A stretch of DNA of 9,088 nt, from NCBI GenBank assembly GCA_003523545.1, contig DQAM01000056.1, positions 731 to 9,818 on the forward strand, read 5' to 3'. Position 1 is the first letter of the stretch. Each line of letters starts with the position of its first letter. Shown here in pieces: positions 1-6,353 of this stretch. This stretch comes from Dysgonomonas sp. (GTDB taxonomy: Bacteria; Bacteroidota; Bacteroidia; Bacteroidales; Dysgonomonadaceae). The notes below the pieces were generated by a model. That model worked only from the letters and a program-made list of their open reading frames with translations. It was not told the DNA's origin and searched no databases. A program made the position numbers and the translations under genes.

Positions 1-48
1 CGTGGAGATAAGAAAGGTACCCCTGTAACAGTCTATGTAGAAGTTTAA
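1..48 (+). CDS. C-terminal end of an unidentified protein (cut by window edge)
   Basis: Frame 1 is open from the first base and stops with TAA at 46-48, giving the 15-residue tail RGDKKGTPVTVYVEV. The GxPVxVxV pattern loosely recalls the last strand of TonB C-terminal domains, but the usual closing residues of that family are absent, so I do not name it. A hairpin terminator begins 35 bases after the stop, which supports a real gene ending here. The piece is too short for a firm call. Confidence 0.4.
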   Translation, partial: RGDKKGTPVTVYVEV

Positions 49-82
49 GCAGACATACCGATCAATAGTATATAAAAAAAGA

Positions 83-120
83 AGGCTCTACCTGTCACAG
101 GCTGAGGCCTCCTCTCTTTT
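83..120. terminator. Likely bidirectional rho-independent terminator
   Basis: A hairpin spans 83-110. Its inner stem CCTG/CAGG (91-94 with 98-101) has a 3-base loop, and its outer stem pairs GGCTC with GAGGCC apart from one bulge and one mismatch. On the + strand it is followed by a pyrimidine-rich stretch ending in TTTT (111-120), which suits the gene ending at 48. On the - strand it is followed by seven T (bases 80-74), so it could also stop leftward transcripts, including read-through from the candidate small RNA. Confidence 0.55.
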
Positions 121-132
121 ACACAAATCTTT

Positions 133-197
133 AAAAAAAATGTATCAGGTTTAAAACAGTCTATTCTGGCAATAAACCATTGCGCCTGATATGATGA
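133..197 (-). ncRNA. Candidate small structured RNA
   Basis: Read leftward from a predicted start near 197, the transcript would have a 7-bp closing stem (UAUCAGG, 191-185, with CCUGAUA, 149-143). The stem encloses one hairpin GCAAU-GGUUU-AUUGC (183-169) and a small CAG/CUG hairpin (168-157), and is followed directly by CA and eight U (140-133). The first hairpin loop GGUUU is complementary to AAACC at 152-148, so a pseudoknot or a switch between two folds is possible. A promoter-like element lies just upstream. No protein-coding gene on this strand fits: the only open frame here (293-45) has no family resemblance. I do not recognise the RNA family. The stems, U run and promoter match are seen; transcription is inferred. 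Confidence 0.35.
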
Positions 198-201
198 ACC
201 A

Positions 202-234
202 CAAATATAATATTCTAAATTTCTTAAAACCAAA
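202..234 (-). promoter_or_regulatory. Bacteroidetes-type promoter facing left
   Basis: On the - strand TTTG (234-231) is followed after 21 bases by TATATTTG (209-202). This matches the known Bacteroidetes pattern of a -33 TTTG box and a -7 TAnnTTTG box. No - strand gene begins to its left, so it would drive the candidate RNA at 197-133. The same 15-base core around the -7 box recurs ahead of the PrsW gene at 1243-1257. The region is AT-rich, so a chance match remains possible. Confidence 0.45.
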
Positions 235-282
235 TTTTTGCAAGGAAAATCGCTCTGTATGTGGATTTTGGATTTTTTTCTA

Positions 283-318
283 ACAAAAAACAAAAAAACA
301 GCCGTATAGACACGGCTG
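283..318 (-). terminator. Rho-independent terminator of the PrsW-family gene
   Basis: CAGCCGT (299-305) pairs perfectly with ACGGCTG (312-318) around a 6-base loop. On the - strand the stem is followed by seven T (298-292), a G and a further T run. It lies 30 bases past the stop codon at 349-351, as expected for a factor-independent terminator. It also separates that gene from the candidate small RNA further left. Confidence 0.85.
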
Positions 319-348
319 CCGGAAAAATATTATTAGATTTTTTTATGC

Positions 349-1206
349 CTAAATCTTATCCCTGTCCGGTCGATTGTTCTTAGGAGCAAAACGCCGGTTG
401 TAATCTTCATTTCCTTCCGGTTCGTCCCTGTTTTTCAAATCCTGTTCTTCAGTAATGAGGGATGCCAATACTTCTATTTCATCTGGTTGTTCGTTTCGAA
501 GCAGGGATTCACGGTAAATAGTTTCTTTATCGGTGTGTAGGTGTTTGCGTATGCTCCTGATGCCCACTTTCCATTCTAAGGCGATAAATAAGAAGAATGC
601 AGCTGTGAGCAGTAACGAAAATCCGGTGGAAAAGCTATCGGCACCCATGTACATGAGTATGAAATCGTATACCCCGTGCAAAACTATTGCCGACAATAGG
701 CTGTATGCAAGATAACGGCGGTGTTTGTCCCCTTTGTCGAAACGTGCCAGCGAGAAGAAATATCCCATGGCGATACCGCAGATACCATGTCCGGGTACGG
801 CGAATATTCCCCGTGTGATGGCTGTGCCGTATCCGTAGCTCGCCACATACAGTATGTTTTCGACCAATGCGAATCCCATCGACACAAATACCGCATATAT
901 GATGCCGTCGTAGTGCTGGTCGAATTCGTCGCGGTCCCATACAATCTTGTACAGGATGATGAATTTGGCAACCTCCTCCGGAATGGCCGCCTGGAAGAAA
1001 GCATCGTAAAAAGCTCTCAGCAGCGGATTGGCAAACTGGATGGATGGAAAAAAGAAATAGATCAGTACTAATGTCAGCAGGATGGAAAGGCATCCGCCGA
1101 AAAAACATTTGGCTAATAATCCGACAGGCTCTTTGGCTGTATCTTTATGGTAAATGACAAATAAAAATGCTATGACCGGAATGATAGCGGCAACAAGTAA
1201 ACTCAT
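349..1206 (-). CDS. PrsW-family intramembrane protease
   Basis: This 285-residue multi-pass membrane protein belongs to the PrsW glutamic-type intramembrane protease family, a branch of the CAAX-protease/Abi superfamily. Members cut transmembrane proteins; in Bacillus PrsW acts on the anti-sigma factor RsiW. Visible signature residues are the EExxK motif at E77-E78-K81 (IPEEVAKF), the DGIIYAVFVSMGFALVEN block at 100-117 with E116-N117, the VPGH block ending at H140, and LHGVYDF with H177 and D181. Hydrophobic helices lie at about 1-18, 33-54, 103-125, 136-153, 166-186 and 193-211. Residues 212-285 form a charged, soluble tail of about 75 residues with no motif I recognise. ATG at 1206 starts directly at the first membrane helix. 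The gene is transcribed alone, away from its neighbour, with a promoter-like box at 1252-1245 and a terminator at 318-299. No sigma or anti-sigma gene adjoins it here, so its substrate is unknown. The family call is firm. Confidence 0.9.
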   Translation of the reverse strand: MSLLVAAIIPVIAFLFVIYHKDTAKEPVGLLAKCFFGGCLSILLTLVLIYFFFPSIQFANPLLRAFYDAFFQAAIPEEVAKFIILYKIVWDRDEFDQHYDGIIYAVFVSMGFALVENILYVASYGYGTAITRGIFAVPGHGICGIAMGYFFSLARFDKGDKHRRYLAYSLLSAIVLHGVYDFILMYMGADSFSTGFSLLLTAAFFLFIALEWKVGIRSIRKHLHTDKETIYRESLLRNEQPDEIEVLASLITEEQDLKNRDEPEGNEDYNRRFAPKNNRPDRDKI

Positions 1207-1244
1207 GTAGTGTAACTTTTTCTCTGTTTTTCTCTATACTATCA

Positions 1245-1252
1245 CAAATATA
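1245..1252 (-). promoter_or_regulatory. -7 promoter box of the PrsW-family gene
   Basis: TATATTTG on the - strand (1252-1245) fits the Bacteroidetes -7 consensus TAnnTTTG and lies 38 bases before the ATG at 1206, leaving a leader of about 30 bases. No clear -33 TTTG sits at the right distance. The surrounding 15 bases are identical to those at 200-214, another candidate promoter in the same orientation. Confidence 0.5.
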
Positions 1253-1317
1253 ATATTTTTACACAAAATATCTAATTTTTTTATAACTTGTATTCAATAA
1301 CCAGTAAATATAGCTTT

Positions 1318-2457
1318 ATGAAGTACTATATACCCTTATTTATTTTGTTCTTTCTGTCAATAAACCCGGCAGGTTATGCTCAGGAAGGTAATACGGGTGA
1401 TGAAGAAGAAACGATTGAAAAAGAAAATGGATACTTAGTAGCCCAACAGGCTTATAGTGCCTATATAAATTATATAAACGATTATTTAACGTATGATAAT
1501 ATAGACGAACTAACTAAATATATTATTGACAATGAGGATTATTTGAATAAAGTTGTGAGTGATTTATCCAGATATCTATACTTCTTGTCCCCGGAACAGT
1601 CACAAAAGATACATGAACTTTCTGTGAAGTTGGTCGAACAAACTGAAGCTTTATCCGGAAAAGATAATCAGGGAGGATCGGATGGTGATACTTCAGAGGA
1701 TGAGCAGGCTTCCATAACTCCCGAAATTTTAGATAATTATCTAAATTGTCTTGAAGGTGAGGTTTATAAAAGATTGCTTCCTTCAAACTCTCTTTTCTAT
1801 CTTAGCAGGTATTATATAAGGACTCTCAGAGACAGTTGTGCTGTAAAGGTATCCGGATATCCGGAATATAAATTGAAAAGATCATTCGATAATAGTCAAA
1901 ACACACGTTTGCAGGAATTATCATCGATGTGCGAATCTAAAATGGAAAACTTGATCGAAGAGAAAGGCCTTAAAAGGTCACCTGATGCGGTTATTAATGA
2001 AATAATCAGTCATTTTGAAATAATGAAAACTGTCGATTCCAAAGACCAAATTAGGGTTCACTCTCAATATGTCGAGTTTTTAGGTGCTTTTTTGCTAAAG
2101 GAGGACAAGACTTTTATCAATTTAAGTGATAGCCAAAAAGAGAGTTTTTTTAACAGCATTTTAATGTACGTAAATAAAGAGGACGAACTGGAAAGAAAAG
2201 AAATAGGAAAGAAGAAATACATATATTTTGAGACTATGGATGAACTGATAAGTATTGGCGAAGCTTTTTATGAAGAAAAATTGAGTCTTGTAGAAACAAG
2301 TCAGGATTTACCGGAAGAGGAGAGAGACCGTTCTATTGAAATAAATGAACTTCTTCGATATCTTTCTGGTATAGAGGATCATGAAGATTTCTTCATCGAT
2401 AGAGTGAAAAAAGAAAAACTGAGCGGTTTGATTCGACAATACGATGAGAAACTTTAA
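1318..2457 (+). CDS. Secreted alpha-helical protein of unknown function
   Basis: I do not recognise this gene. From ATG at 1318 it encodes 379 residues beginning with a signal peptide (MKYYIPLFILFFLSINPAGYAQ) with a likely cleavage after GYA. This start is preferred over the in-frame TTG at 1288, which would put ten extra polar residues ahead of the signal. The mature protein looks mostly helical and is rich in Glu, Lys, Asp and Tyr. An acidic, Gly/Ser-rich linker around GKDNQGGSDGDTSEDEQ (residues about 114-130) separates an N-terminal helical part from a longer C-terminal one. Three cysteines lie in the first half of the C-terminal part. There is no lipobox and no later membrane segment, so it is probably periplasmic. 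It is divergent from the PrsW-family gene and 115 bases ahead of the acetyltransferase. Its bases are clearly more AT-rich than the neighbouring enzyme genes, which may mean recent acquisition or fast evolution. Confidence 0.8.
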   Translation: MKYYIPLFILFFLSINPAGYAQEGNTGDEEETIEKENGYLVAQQAYSAYINYINDYLTYDNIDELTKYIIDNEDYLNKVVSDLSRYLYFLSPEQSQKIHELSVKLVEQTEALSGKDNQGGSDGDTSEDEQASITPEILDNYLNCLEGEVYKRLLPSNSLFYLSRYYIRTLRDSCAVKVSGYPEYKLKRSFDNSQNTRLQELSSMCESKMENLIEEKGLKRSPDAVINEIISHFEIMKTVDSKDQIRVHSQYVEFLGAFLLKEDKTFINLSDSQKESFFNSILMYVNKEDELERKEIGKKKYIYFETMDELISIGEAFYEEKLSLVETSQDLPEEERDRSIEINELLRYLSGIEDHEDFFIDRVKKEKLSGLIRQYDEKL

Positions 2458-2515
2458 CGGTGTTGAAAAGTAAAGGATATTGGGAAATAATACATAAAGA
2501 GAGGCAATCACATTT

Positions 2516-2541
2516 AAAGAGATAGTCTCTTTTTCTTTTTT
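2516..2541 (+). terminator. Possible weak terminator after the secreted helical protein
   Basis: AAAGAGA (2516-2522) pairs with TCTCTTT (2526-2532) around a 3-base loop and is followed by a T-rich run to 2542. The stem is only 7 bp and AT-rich, so it would be weak. It falls between the stop at 2457 and the next gene's promoter-like box at 2545, where a terminator is expected. Confidence 0.4.
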
Positions 2542-2544
2542 TAG

Positions 2545-2552
2545 TACCTTTG
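2545..2552 (+). promoter_or_regulatory. -7 promoter box of the GNAT gene
   Basis: TACCTTTG fits the Bacteroidetes -7 consensus TAnnTTTG and ends 20 bases before the ATG at 2573, giving a short leader. A -33 TTTG is not evident because the upstream bases are a T-rich tract. The box suggests that the acetyltransferase starts its own transcript, perhaps shared with the secreted proteins downstream. Confidence 0.5.
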
Positions 2553-2572
2553 TTTTTCTAAAATATAAAGAT

Positions 2573-3073
2573 ATGGAAATAATCGTAGCCAACACGGAAC
2601 ATTCCCGAATCATCTGGGACATAGCGGTTGTGACGTGGGCAGACACATATAAAAATATACTGTCGAAAGAGCAGATGGACTATATGCTCGATATGATGTA
2701 CAGCCCCGGCGCACTGGAGGAACAGATGAACCGGCTGGGGCATCATTTTTATCTCATAAAGGAAGAGAAATCACCGCACTGGCAGGGTTTTGTCTCCTAC
2801 GAATACGATTACAAGGAAAGCAACAGCACCAAGCTTCATAAGCTGTATGTATTGCCCGAATGCCACGGCCTGGGAATGGGACGGATACTGATAGATAAGG
2901 TTTGTGAGGACGCCCGCAGGCATGGCAACGAATCGGTATTGCTCAATATGAACCGGAACAACGAAACGCTGGGTTTTTACAAACATCTGGGGTTTGAGAT
3001 AATAGCCGAGGAAGATATAGATATCGGAAACGGTTACCTGATGGAAGACTATATTTTCGAGAGAAAAGTCTGA
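2573..3073 (+). CDS. GNAT-family N-acetyltransferase
   Basis: This 166-residue protein is a full-length single-domain GNAT acetyltransferase, which moves an acetyl group from acetyl-CoA to an amine. Motif A, which binds the CoA pyrophosphate, is visible at residues 88-106 (LHKLYVLPECHGLGMGRIL) with the HGLGMG loop in place of the classic Q/RxxGxG/A. The later FYKHLGFE block (135-142) is the usual motif B element. The N-terminal stretch TWADTYKNILSKEQMDYMLDMMYSP (21-45) is typical of a common cytoplasmic GNAT subgroup whose substrates are mostly unknown. No signal peptide is present. A promoter-like box lies just upstream, and the next gene follows after 35 bases, so the two may be co-transcribed, although a cytoplasmic enzyme and a secreted protein need not share a function. 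The substrate cannot be read from sequence. Confidence 0.9.
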   Translation: MEIIVANTEHSRIIWDIAVVTWADTYKNILSKEQMDYMLDMMYSPGALEEQMNRLGHHFYLIKEEKSPHWQGFVSYEYDYKESNSTKLHKLYVLPECHGLGMGRILIDKVCEDARRHGNESVLLNMNRNNETLGFYKHLGFEIIAEEDIDIGNGYLMEDYIFERKV

Positions 3074-3108
3074 AACGGGTTTATATATAAATCGATAAAT
3101 TAAGTGGT

Positions 3109-4365
3109 ATGAGAGGGTGGTGTGTATTTTTAATGTCGGTTATGATATCGTCGGCTGTTTTTGCAAACGACGGTACATATTATTATATCTCGGGCAACTC
3201 GCTGATACCGATGATAGAAACGGATATTACGGTGAAGAAAGAAATCCTTACCATGAAGAGGCTCCCCAGAACAGGAACAGAACGGCGTCCGGAATTGATG
3301 CCCGGCCGGGAATATAATCATCAGGTAGAACTTTCTATATACTACGAATTCTTCAACCCGGGCGAAAGAAGGAAAATAATTGTCGGATATGAGTGTCATC
3401 CATCGTCGGGGGTGAATCTGTATATGTTTCCATCGCTTCAGAAAGGTGATCCTTATATACATGATTTCCAAGTGAAAATGAACGGCAGGAAACTCAAACA
3501 TAAGGTAGCGGTAGTAGAATCGGATTATACTGAAAAACCCTATTTTCAGAACGGTAAATTTTTGGAATTAACTAAAAAAGAATTGGAAGAGAACGAAGAC
3601 CCCGATGCCGGTTTTAGCTATGTGTATTATTTCGATGCCGATTTTAAGGAAGGGCTCAATGTTATAGAGCAGACTTTAGTGTGTGACATGACCCATCACC
3701 ATTCGTATGCGTATGAATTCTATTATAAGTTGACACCGGCTATGCGATGGGGAAACGCTCAGATAGACGATTTTACCCTCAATGTCGACATGGGAAGCGA
3801 ACAGGTGTTCCATATCGATAAGACATTTTTCCGCAAAAATAGCGATTGGAAAATTATCGGAACGGGACGTATGTCTAATCTGCATGTAGGCGGTAGGCAC
3901 GACGAGGATGACGAGGGCAACCTGCTTCCCGAAGAAGAACAGGGAACGGCAACCCGTTTTTATATAAAGGAAGGATATTTACAGTTTAAGAAAAAAGATT
4001 TTAAAACCGATGGTGAATTTAATATCCTTTCTTTCGGGTATCCTTCTTCTCCATTAAACTTCGATTATAAGACTGATGAATATTTATATCCTGACTTGGC
4101 AAAGCAAAAATTAATGAATGACGATACATATATGTGGCTCGGTAGAAAGTATATTCAGGATATCGACTCTGTTTCCAGGGCTATTCTGCGCGATCTCCCG
4201 TACGCCCGCAGAGGGTATGTCTTTCCCGACCCGGTTGTCCAGAAGTATTTCGAGTCCCAGATATGGTATACGCCCGATCCGGCTTACCGGATAAATTACG
4301 AGGCACTGTCGCCGAATGAGAAAAGATGGATATATGCACTCGAAGGTGGAGAAATCGAGGATTGA
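3109..4365 (+). CDS. Secreted protein with C-terminal YARHG domain
   Basis: The protein has 418 residues. A signal peptide covers about 1-19 (cleavage after VFA, before NDG). The large middle region (about 25-320) reads as a beta-rich extracytoplasmic domain with several alternating strands; its style resembles DUF4424-like proteins that often precede YARHG, but I hold that link as inference. The C-terminal part (about 355-408) is a YARHG domain: an AILRDLPYARRGYVF segment, then a PVVQKYFESQIWYTPDP segment, then an SPNEKRWI helix. The name-giving motif is YARRG here (365-369), with Arg in place of His. The domain is usually found at the end of exported bacterial proteins and its role is unknown, perhaps cell-wall or surface binding. 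The next gene follows within 50 bases and also encodes a secreted protein, so the two probably form a transcription unit. Length and start are well supported. Confidence 0.8.
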   Translation: MRGWCVFLMSVMISSAVFANDGTYYYISGNSLIPMIETDITVKKEILTMKRLPRTGTERRPELMPGREYNHQVELSIYYEFFNPGERRKIIVGYECHPSSGVNLYMFPSLQKGDPYIHDFQVKMNGRKLKHKVAVVESDYTEKPYFQNGKFLELTKKELEENEDPDAGFSYVYYFDADFKEGLNVIEQTLVCDMTHHHSYAYEFYYKLTPAMRWGNAQIDDFTLNVDMGSEQVFHIDKTFFRKNSDWKIIGTGRMSNLHVGGRHDEDDEGNLLPEEEQGTATRFYIKEGYLQFKKKDFKTDGEFNILSFGYPSSPLNFDYKTDEYLYPDLAKQKLMNDDTYMWLGRKYIQDIDSVSRAILRDLPYARRGYVFPDPVVQKYFESQIWYTPDPAYRINYEALSPNEKRWIYALEGGEIED

Positions 4366-4413
4366 TACTCAATGAAACAGGGTGCGGTTAATCAGAAAAA
4401 TTATAATCATAAA

Positions 4414-5499
4414 ATGAGAAAAATCATCCTTGCCTTTTCTTTTCTTCTTATCTGCGCTTTTTCGTTTCCGCAGAAAGTAATACAGCTGATCGGGATAGAT
4501 GTGGACGACAGCAGTTACGCAAAAGGGTCGTACAGTACCATGTACGACAATACGGACGATAAGGCCTACGAAGGAAAATATACGCCGTATCATACAATCG
4601 CCGTAAGCCGTGACGGGGATAATGTGAAATTCCTACGGCAGAATTATCTCGTTGTTCCTACCGCTAAAGGCTTCCGCTATTTGACCAATGAGGTAACGGA
4701 AATACCTAACGATACAACGGAAAACGAATTTGATTTCGAAAAAGAATATACATTACAGAGCTCGGTTACAAAACCGGTATTTTTTACACAACGCAAGAAA
4801 ATACAGGATTATATCCTTTCGCTCGAAGCATCTTTTGTAGATGCTATACATATCGATTATGAAAAAATATACTTTATAACACCTGATTTTTACATAACAG
4901 AAGGTTTCGAATCGGAGGTGCATGGCGGAGCTTCGTGGTTCGATGCAACGGAAAAGCTTAATTTCTATAAATTGAATCCTGCGTTTTCTCCATCGTCGAA
5001 TTATATGGCGGATTATGCAGACCGGAAACTACTCAATCAAATAATTAAGGATGCCTTGTTGAGCGCGTATTATGATGGGGAAGCACCGGACGAGAATATC
5101 GACGAGGATTATGGTATGCCCTGGGCGGGACGGCTGGGAGATTATCAGGATGTATATTTCTCCTTTGTTTATGTTAATAACCGCATTAAAGTAATTCCTT
5201 ACGTATTGCTTAATGGGAATGCGCACAGGTCGTTTATTGCACAGGGAGATATTTTCGAAGATGAAACTATACTCCACAAGTTCGGGCTGAAACAATACGG
5301 AGAAGAAACGGATGGCTTATGGGACTTTGTATCGCCGGACGAGAGTACACGTATAAGTATTGGAGATGAAAAGATAAAAGTTTACGACCATAAAAGTGGC
5401 AGGCTTCTTGCCGAGAATAATTTCCCCCGGTTCCACAAAATAGTGATGTCGGAGTGGGCATTAGGTAAACACGTTATATCGTGGGAAAAGGAATTTTGA
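4414..5499 (+). CDS. Secreted protein of unknown function
   Basis: I do not recognise this gene. From ATG at 4414 it encodes 361 residues starting with a good signal peptide (MRKIILAFSFLLICAFSFPQ). An in-frame ATG at 4372 would add 14 polar residues ahead of that signal, so the later start is preferred. The mature part is rich in Tyr, Asp and Phe and looks like mixed alpha/beta, with several short repeated-style strands near the end (for example TRISIGDEKIKVYDHKSGRLL). No lipobox, cysteine pattern, catalytic triad or metal site is evident. It lies 48 bases after the YARHG gene in the same orientation with no terminator between, so the two are probably co-expressed and may work together in the periplasm or at the surface. 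The 209-base gap that follows contains a large inverted repeat. Confidence 0.8.
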   Translation: MRKIILAFSFLLICAFSFPQKVIQLIGIDVDDSSYAKGSYSTMYDNTDDKAYEGKYTPYHTIAVSRDGDNVKFLRQNYLVVPTAKGFRYLTNEVTEIPNDTTENEFDFEKEYTLQSSVTKPVFFTQRKKIQDYILSLEASFVDAIHIDYEKIYFITPDFYITEGFESEVHGGASWFDATEKLNFYKLNPAFSPSSNYMADYADRKLLNQIIKDALLSAYYDGEAPDENIDEDYGMPWAGRLGDYQDVYFSFVYVNNRIKVIPYVLLNGNAHRSFIAQGDIFEDETILHKFGLKQYGEETDGLWDFVSPDESTRISIGDEKIKVYDHKSGRLLAENNFPRFHKIVMSEWALGKHVISWEKEF

Positions 5500-5557
5500 A
5501 ATAGTATTAAAGTTTAATAGAGTTTATCTACAATACAGGATTATAAATGCATCACAT

Positions 5558-5661
5558 TTATTTACCACAGAGTTGCACGGAGTTGAATTTCACAGAGTTA
5601 TTATTTATACTCCGTGATTTTGTACTCTGTGAAACTCCGTGTTTAAAATGTCTGTAAATAA
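5558..5661. repeat. Nested inverted repeat of CACAGAG/CACGGAG units
   Basis: The left arm holds CACAGAGTT (5566-5574), CACGGAGTT (5576-5584) and CACAGAGTT (5591-5599). The right arm holds the opposite-strand units ACTCCGTG (5609-5616), ACTCTGTG (5624-5631) and ACTCCGTG (5634-5641). An 11-bp inner stem pairs 5588-5598 with 5624-5634, an 8-bp stem pairs 5576-5583 with 5634-5641 (sharing base 5634), and an outer 8-bp pair TTATTTAC/GTAAATAA flanks both (5558-5565 with 5654-5661). The layout resembles dispersed intergenic palindromic repeats (REP- or MITE-like) seen in Bacteroidetes and other phyla. It holds no open frame. It may also end transcription of the gene to its left. Confidence 0.75.
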
Positions 5662-5708
5662 GTATCATATAAGTTTATTCAATAGAATGTCTAATATAAA
5701 AAATAAGA

Positions 5709-6353
5709 ATGAAAAAAGAGATTTGTGTATTGTTCGATATGGACGGGGTAATGATTGATACCGAAACCCAATACGACGGAATATGGCGGGAAATAGGGGA
5801 GAGGTACAAAATCGGCATTCCTCATTTCGAAAAGGTTATCAAAGGAACTACACTTCCTAATATCATTAATAAATACTTTTCGCATCTTCCTGCCTCAGAC
5901 CAGAAAGATATAGAGCAGGAAATCGATGAATTCGAAACGAAAATGGAATTTCCGGAAATACCCGGTTCTTTGCGGTTGGTAGATGAACTGAAAGCGGCAG
6001 GCATAAAAGTAGGTTTGGTGACAAGTTCGACACAGACGAAGCTGAACGCCGTAAACAAAGTAAGGCATTTTGACGAGTTATTCGATACAATAGTGGCTGC
6101 CGAAAGGGTAGTGCATGGTAAACCAAACCCGGAATGCTACCTGATAGGTGCCAGAGATTTGAACGTCGATCCGGCCGACTGCCTGGTATTCGAAGATTCC
6201 CTCAATGGTATCGAAGCAGGAAAAGCGGCAGGCATGACGGTGGTCGGAGTGGCTACTACACTTACGGCTGACAAACTACTGCCTTTGGTGGAGATTGTGA
6301 TTCCCGATTTTTCCAATTTTGGACTTTCCGATATAGAAGGCATAGTAAAATGA
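5709..6353 (+). CDS. HAD-superfamily hydrolase, beta-phosphoglucomutase-like
   Basis: This 214-residue cytoplasmic enzyme belongs to HAD subfamily IA, with a helical cap. Motif I is FDMDGV with nucleophile D10 and acid/base D12; motif II is VTSS (T105/S106); motif III is the lysine of GKPNPE (K138); motif IV is FEDSLNGIEAG with E162-D163. These are complete and ordered as in beta-phosphoglucomutases and sugar-phosphate phosphatases, and the VFEDSxxGIxAxxAAGM block is typical of that group. The cap lies at about 15-85. Without a sugar kinase or maltose/trehalose phosphorylase nearby, I cannot choose between mutase and phosphatase. Its stop overlaps the start of the next gene by 4 bases (ATGA), so the two are translationally coupled. 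No strong promoter is visible in the 47 bases after the inverted repeat. Confidence 0.9.
   Translation: MKKEICVLFDMDGVMIDTETQYDGIWREIGERYKIGIPHFEKVIKGTTLPNIINKYFSHLPASDQKDIEQEIDEFETKMEFPEIPGSLRLVDELKAAGIKVGLVTSSTQTKLNAVNKVRHFDELFDTIVAAERVVHGKPNPECYLIGARDLNVDPADCLVFEDSLNGIEAGKAAGMTVVGVATTLTADKLLPLVEIVIPDFSNFGLSDIEGIVK

Noticed and set aside
45..293. 82-residue - strand open frame across the left intergenic region
   Set aside because: It spans the two-way terminator and the candidate RNA, has no family resemblance, and its middle would start inside promoter-like sequence.
1288..1317. TTG start giving ten extra residues to the secreted helical protein
   Set aside because: The downstream ATG at 1318 begins a normal signal peptide directly; the extension would place polar residues in front of it.
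1852..1865. Perfect 14-base palindrome TCCGGATATCCGGA
   Set aside because: It lies inside the secreted-protein gene and encodes ordinary residues (SGYPE). One such site gives no support for an operator or mobile element.
3080..3091. Palindrome TTTATATATAAA between the GNAT and YARHG genes
   Set aside because: Low-complexity AT sequence with no T run after it, so it is neither a terminator nor a supported regulatory site.
5505..5519. Inverted repeat TATTAAA/TTTAATA just after the orphan secreted-protein gene
   Set aside because: All-AT stem with a one-base loop and no following T run; too weak to call a terminator.
5670..5677. TAAGTTTA as a promoter box for the HAD gene
   Set aside because: The last base of the -7 consensus (G) is missing and no -33 box is found at the proper distance.
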